This document shows, one piece after another, positions 5,571 through 9,549 of a stretch of DNA of 9,549 nt. How positions within the stretch are numbered: position 1 is the first letter of the stretch; every line of letters starts with the position of its first letter. The translations under genes were made by a program, and so were the position numbers. The DNA is from Prevotellaceae bacterium (lineage in GTDB: Bacteria; Bacteroidota; Bacteroidia; Bacteroidales; UBA932), in assembly GCA_031267155.1 (NCBI GenBank), contig JAIRZR010000112.1:1-9549 (forward strand), given 5' to 3'. A model generated the notes under the pieces. That model was not told the origin of the DNA, did not search any database, and was given only the letters and a program-made list of their open reading frames with translations.

Positions 5571-5589
5571 ACTAAAATATAATATAATT

Positions 5590-8500
5590 ATGAAACTGAC
5601 AGGATTTATTGGATCGATTATACTGGTTTGCAGCATAATCCCTGCTTCTGCCCAGACCGCGGCAAACAGTAGCCGTCCGGAATGGCAGAAAAAATATGAT
5701 ACGCGGGAGGTTCGCAAAATGTTCGCGAATCCTCCAATGTTTTATGCTCCCCATACATTCTGGTTTTGGGATGATACCATCAGAGATGAGCATTATGCGG
5801 CCTCAATGGCAAAGGAAATGTCGCGGCAGAGGCTGAATCCCGGATATGCCCATCCCCGTTCCGGGTTCAGCCGTTCCGTAACATCGCTGCCTCCCGAACA
5901 GTATCTTGCAAAACCTTGGTTCAGCAGTTTTGGCAACACACTGCAGGCGGCAAAGGAGAACGGAATGTCATTCGCCTACTGCGACGATTACAACTGGCCA
6001 AGCGGTCAGGCGGCGGGCAGAGTGCTGGAGCAGCATCCGGAGCTTGAGGCGAAGCATTTGGTCTGGACACGCTATGAAGTGAACGGCGGGACAGACGTCA
6101 GCTACAGTCCGGTCGATTTTGCCGTGGCGGGAAAGGTGATCGATAAAAAAATAGACTGTTCGTCCCTGGTGATCATCGGGGAAGGCGACAGCATCAGCTG
6201 GACTGCTCCGGAAGGGAACTGGGCAGTTTACACTTATGAGAAAAAACATCATCCCGGAGTTGACGGTGGAAAAGTGAATTATATAGACAACAAACTCATG
6301 GACGTGTTTATCCCGCTTGTTCACGAACAGTATGCAGGACATTTTGGCCGCGACATGGGGAAAACCATATCCGGAGTTTTCGTTGATAACGAAGGCGATT
6401 ATGGCTGGCGAATGGCATGGTCGGAGTATTTTGCCCGGCAATACATGCTTAAAAAGGGACGCGATATACGCCTGTGGCTGCCCCTGCTGACCGAAGAAGA
6501 CAGGGACGGGATTTATGTAAAAGCCCGGTATGACTGGTTTGATGTCGTGTCCGATGTTTATACCGAATGTTATATGGAGCCTCTGGTTACATGGCTGAAA
6601 AAGCGGAACATGTATTACATTTCGAATCTGTGGGAGGAATCCCTGATGCTGCAGACCGCTGCGGTGGGCGATTTGATGCGAACCACGCGCGCCGTAACAA
6701 TGCCGGGCAACGACTGTCTTGAAATGAGATCGCAGGACGTGCACGATTTTAAGGAAGTGCAGTCTGTTGCCGAATTTGAAGACCGCCCTTTTATGAGTGA
6801 AATAATGGGAGTCGCAGGCTGGGAGCAGACGCCCGAACAGATGAAAATGACGGTCAATTCCGTTATTTCCTTTGGCATCAATCATGTTGTACCTCACGGG
6901 ATTTACATGAACCGCAGGCTGGAGACGGTTCCGTTTCCTTCCGACTGGTTCACCGGTAATCCATACTGGCAATATCTGCACTGCTGGACGGACTTTACGC
7001 GCCGCGCATCTTTCGTTACACGTCAAAGCAGGCTGGTGGCTGACGTCCTTTTGATCCACCCGCTCGAGAGTGTCTGGGCATTCTCGGAAAACTGTTTCAG
7101 GGATGCGAAGGCAAAGGATCACTGGGACGAACGCGCGGTTAAGGTAAACAGTGTTTACTCGGACGCCATGAGAATGATGAACCGGGAAAACATAGACTTC
7201 CTGATAGGGGATAAATATTATCTGGAGAAGGGAAAGACGGGCTTTTCCGGCGAACAGGCGAAGATAACGGTCAACAGTCATGATTTTTATGCAATGGTCG
7301 TTCCGCCGCTTTATGTCATTTCCCGTTCTTCCTTTGGCAAAATCCTTGAGTTTGCAAAAAACGGAGGAACGGTTATTCTGCTGGGCGAACTTCCCCAGGG
7401 TTCTCCGGAATATGGCATGAACGATGCGCTTATCATGGAACAGGAAGACGCTTTGAGGAAACTGCCCGGCGTAATAGATCTTGCCGGGGAAGACAGGGTG
7501 CAGGAAGCAATGACAGCCGCCCTGAAAGCAAAACTGAAACCGCAGATATCACTCGAAAATGCCGGCAGGCTGTACACGGCTCACCGGACACTCGGCGATA
7601 TGCATTTATACTGGCTTGCCAATAATACCGATACTGTGAAAAATTTTACAGCGCGCCTGAGAAACGGGGAAGGAATGGCGGAAATATGGAACTGCGAAAC
7701 GGGACAGATACAGACAGTCCCTTCCGGCAGGGAGAACGGGTATAACAGGGTTTCGCTGACTTTAAATCCGTATGAGGGATACTGGCTTGCATTTAATCCC
7801 CGGAAAAAGGCGCTGAAAGGCGAACCGCCGGCAAATCCTTCGTCCCGGGAAACGGTTCTGGACGGGAAATGGATGCTTTCCTGTCCGGAACAGGATACTG
7901 TGGCCAAGACAACTGCAAAGGTACTTTATTCGGATGATCAGGATGTTGATGAAGGAAAGCTGCAGCCCGACTGTGACGATTCGGAATGGCAATACTATTC
8001 AAAACGCGCTAATCTGAAGGACTATCACGCTTACTGGAGAATGAACGTACCTGTCGGAGCAAAGTCCGTGGTTTTGCCGGCGTACATGTCCGGCAGGGAT
8101 ATATGGATCGACGGTAAAAAGCTGAGAGTGTCCGACACTCTCATTCGTCTGCCGTCCGGCGCACGCCTGCTGGGATTTGTGATGAATCTGGAGGAACAGA
8201 AATCTGTCCCGGCTCCTTTCAGATTTCTGGTGGAACCGGCGGAAATTCCCGGACTGCAGTCATGGTACGCGTGCGGATTGCAGCAATATACCGGATATGT
8301 GGACTACGAAACGACAGTTACGCTGGATAATCTTTCAGCAAAAATGTCAATTGATTTGGGAAAAGTGAAATATGTTGCAGAAGTCTTTATAAACAGACAG
8401 TCTGCCGGCGCCCGCTTATGGTTCCCGTTTACTTTCGATATTTCCGGCAAGTTAAAACGTGGAGAAAATAAAATCAGAATAAGAGTCGGCAATCTCATAA

Positions 8501-8625
8501 CCAACAGGATGTGGATGGAAGACGATATGAACAAACTCCGCCTCTGGCGATGGCATGGAATCGTTCCCGATATGAACCTGTTCGATTCGGGAATATCCGG
8601 ACCGGTCAGGATAATCTATTATTAG
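5590..8625 (+). CDS. Secreted glycoside hydrolase, GH106 alpha-L-rhamnosidase-like
   Basis: This 1011-residue protein begins with a signal peptide (MKLTGFIGSIILVCSIIPAS, then AQ; cleavage probably after ASA), so it acts in the periplasm or at the cell surface. The N-terminal catalytic part has PHTFWFWDDTI, a PGYAHPRSGF segment and YCDDYNWPSGQAAG (residues 130-143), like the YDE.DWPSG.AGG pattern of GH106-type enzymes. Candidate catalytic carboxylates are Glu268 (FVDNEGDYGW) and Glu404 (FMSEIMG), assigned by position in conserved-looking motifs and not proven. About residues 565-600 form a Rossmann/GATase-like segment (MVVPPLYVISRSSF, then KNGGTVILLGE). About residues 898-975 are a galactose-binding-like beta-sandwich as in GH2-type enzymes (YETTVTL, VAEVFINRQSAG, GENKIRIRVGNLI). 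No SusC/SusD pair is in the window. Rhamnose specificity is an inference from the family. Glycoside hydrolase is firm, GH106 is likely. Confidence 0.8.
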   Translation: MKLTGFIGSIILVCSIIPASAQTAANSSRPEWQKKYDTREVRKMFANPPMFYAPHTFWFWDDTIRDEHYAASMAKEMSRQRLNPGYAHPRSGFSRSVTSLPPEQYLAKPWFSSFGNTLQAAKENGMSFAYCDDYNWPSGQAAGRVLEQHPELEAKHLVWTRYEVNGGTDVSYSPVDFAVAGKVIDKKIDCSSLVIIGEGDSISWTAPEGNWAVYTYEKKHHPGVDGGKVNYIDNKLMDVFIPLVHEQYAGHFGRDMGKTISGVFVDNEGDYGWRMAWSEYFARQYMLKKGRDIRLWLPLLTEEDRDGIYVKARYDWFDVVSDVYTECYMEPLVTWLKKRNMYYISNLWEESLMLQTAAVGDLMRTTRAVTMPGNDCLEMRSQDVHDFKEVQSVAEFEDRPFMSEIMGVAGWEQTPEQMKMTVNSVISFGINHVVPHGIYMNRRLETVPFPSDWFTGNPYWQYLHCWTDFTRRASFVTRQSRLVADVLLIHPLESVWAFSENCFRDAKAKDHWDERAVKVNSVYSDAMRMMNRENIDFLIGDKYYLEKGKTGFSGEQAKITVNSHDFYAMVVPPLYVISRSSFGKILEFAKNGGTVILLGELPQGSPEYGMNDALIMEQEDALRKLPGVIDLAGEDRVQEAMTAALKAKLKPQISLENAGRLYTAHRTLGDMHLYWLANNTDTVKNFTARLRNGEGMAEIWNCETGQIQTVPSGRENGYNRVSLTLNPYEGYWLAFNPRKKALKGEPPANPSSRETVLDGKWMLSCPEQDTVAKTTAKVLYSDDQDVDEGKLQPDCDDSEWQYYSKRANLKDYHAYWRMNVPVGAKSVVLPAYMSGRDIWIDGKKLRVSDTLIRLPSGARLLGFVMNLEEQKSVPAPFRFLVEPAEIPGLQSWYACGLQQYTGYVDYETTVTLDNLSAKMSIDLGKVKYVAEVFINRQSAGARLWFPFTFDISGKLKRGENKIRIRVGNLITNRMWMEDDMNKLRLWRWHGIVPDMNLFDSGISGPVRIIYY

Positions 8626-8636
8626 GCATCGCGATA

Positions 8637-9549
8637 TCATTTCAGCCGCGCGGCAAAAGGGATTCCGTCATCAGTAAGACCTTCGATCCGGATTTTCCCG
8701 GAAGCTTGCTGCCGGGGATTGTAGTAAACGAGTATTTCTCCGCTGTCTCCGGTTCTGATGTTTGGATTCCAGTAATAAGCTCCAAAATGATTTTGGGATT
8801 GAGTTATATTACTGAACCTGGGTTTATAGAATGTCCGTGCATGGTGGTATCCCTGCATGGCGTAAGTCAGGGCGCTGTGATTAACGGGTTCGTATGTGAA
8901 ATAATGCTGAACTAAATTGGAATCCCAGGACATCGGTATGGACACCAGTGTTCTTGTTGGATAATGCTGAACTGTGAACTTTGACTGTTTTGCATAAACA
9001 TTGACCGTATATATTGGTATGGCATCTCCGTTCCAGTCAAATTCATGCCTTCTGTGGATTGTTATGCGCTCAACCTCTTTCATTGATATTTTTGACGGGG
9101 GTACCCGATTGTCCATGCGCTTACCGTTTCTGTCAAAATAGCTGTAATCAAAAATACCTCCAGAGAATTGCGCCTTTCCGCCTATATACAATTCCAAAGA
9201 CTTCCAGTCTTCATCTCTGGGAGTTATTTCCCTGTCGTGTATTAAGTAATCGTGCTTATTCAGTTTGCTGCCGACAATTACTACGGGATCAAGTACAGCG
9301 GTATCGCTCAGCTTATAGTCTTTTGATCCGGATGATTCCGTTTCGAAAAGATATTTCGCCGTATCGATTTTGTAATGAGTCCATACTGTCACGGGAAACC
9401 GGTCTTCGGTCATGCATAAGGGATTGACAAATATTTCTCCCGTCTTCCTGTTTTTCTCCGATTTTGCATTGATGAACATATACTGATCGCCGTAGAAATC
9501 AACATAACCAAGCTCATATTTTCCCGACGAGTCGGTTTTGGCAAATCTC
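8637..9549 (-). CDS. C-terminal part of a large envelope protein with regulatory-like and TonB-plug-like domains
   Basis: The frame is open to the window end (upstream codons read RFAKTDSSGKYELGYVDFYG before the first internal ATG at 9479), so the N-terminus is missing. The visible 303 residues start in a carboxypeptidase-regulatory-like beta fold (SSGKYEL..VDFYGDQYMFI). They then pass LDPVVIVGSK, which resembles the LDEVVVVG linker before TonB plugs, and a plug-like segment ending VERITIHRR. The C-terminal part has GYHHARTFYKPRF and AYYWNPNIRTGDSGEILVYY, typical of large Bacteroidota proteins that combine macroglobulin-like (MG2) and plug-like domains and usually exceed 700 residues. No beta-barrel follows, since the protein ends soon after the plug, so it is not a TonB-dependent transporter. 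It probably sits at the envelope; its function is unknown. It converges on the glycosidase with 11 bp between the stops. Confidence 0.7.
   Translation of the reverse strand, partial: RFAKTDSSGKYELGYVDFYGDQYMFINAKSEKNRKTGEIFVNPLCMTEDRFPVTVWTHYKIDTAKYLFETESSGSKDYKLSDTAVLDPVVIVGSKLNKHDYLIHDREITPRDEDWKSLELYIGGKAQFSGGIFDYSYFDRNGKRMDNRVPPSKISMKEVERITIHRRHEFDWNGDAIPIYTVNVYAKQSKFTVQHYPTRTLVSIPMSWDSNLVQHYFTYEPVNHSALTYAMQGYHHARTFYKPRFSNITQSQNHFGAYYWNPNIRTGDSGEILVYYNPRQQASGKIRIEGLTDDGIPFAARLK

Larger units (their letters stand above)
5167..5589. other. 423-bp non-coding region upstream of the glycosidase
   Basis: This stretch holds, in order: an AT-rich tail after the reductase, a palindromic stem followed by T5 (possible terminator, 5225-5267), nine 21-bp repeats (5290-5478), an inverted repeat (5524-5548) and a candidate promoter for the glycosidase. 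Open frames cross the repeats in several frames on both strands (126, 93, 106 and 100 residues). This is expected, because 21 is a multiple of three and the unit has no stop. Differences between units change residues as readily as they leave them unchanged, so I do not call a protein here. Confidence 0.7.

Noticed and set aside
5191..5571. 126-residue frame with KGVPISE-type repeats, and similar frames of 93, 106 and 100 residues over the same DNA
   Set aside because: Open in several frames on both strands simply because the 21-bp unit lacks stops and is a multiple of three; unit differences are not biased to synonymous positions.
5968..7281. 437-residue minus-strand frame inside the glycosidase gene
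   Set aside because: It is antisense to clear GH106-like motifs on the plus strand and has no recognisable domain; a codon-structure shadow.
8901..8973. 13-bp direct repeat ATAATGCTGAACT exactly 60 bp apart within the envelope protein gene
   Set aside because: Similarity does not extend beyond the 13 bases; it reflects two VQHY-type residues in the same protein and is probably chance.

Overview
The window looks like chromosome from a member of the Bacteroidota, most likely Bacteroidales. The basis is family content: a Bacteroidota-type TrkA, a large secreted GH106-like glycosidase, a carboxypeptidase-regulatory/plug-type surface protein, and promoter elements fitting the Bacteroidota -33/-7 pattern (TTTG, TAnnTTTG) better than the E. 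coli one. No rRNA, tRNA, CRISPR array or intact mobile element was found.

Left edge (1 to about 888) is a visibly AT-rich, decayed defence-type module, all on the plus strand. It holds the C-terminal part of a Fic-family protein with a winged-helix tail, then the first codons of a type I restriction specificity subunit (HsdS) cut off after about 20 residues, then a Bro-N (phage antirepressor-like) gene broken by a one-base frameshift in an A run and truncated at its 3' end. Recognisable homology stops near 888, close to the end of the next, housekeeping gene.

Bases 1015-2774 (minus strand) form a two-gene operon: trkA (NAD-binding regulatory subunit of Trk potassium uptake) overlapping by ATGA a hotdog-fold acyl-CoA thioesterase. 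A 602-bp gene-poor intergenic region (2775-3376) follows.

Bases 3377-5166 (plus) are a probable two-gene operon: a membrane-anchored, DUF2271-like extracytoplasmic protein and a cytoplasmic aldo/keto reductase, 14 bp apart. Downstream lies a 423-bp non-coding region whose core is an array of nine 21-bp units, each carrying an A5-A6 tract. Just beyond it are an 8-bp-arm inverted repeat and a candidate promoter for the next gene.

Bases 5590-8625 (plus) encode a 1011-residue secreted glycoside hydrolase resembling GH106 alpha-L-rhamnosidases. It converges, with 11 bp between stops, on the C-terminal part of a minus-strand surface protein (8637 to window end) with a regulatory-like domain, a degenerate TonB-plug-like segment and a characteristic C-terminal beta domain.

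The most interesting unexplained element is the helically phased 21-bp array plus inverted repeat between the reductase operon and the glycosidase. I found no clear new enzymatic or defence system. The left edge looks like a decayed known type of module.
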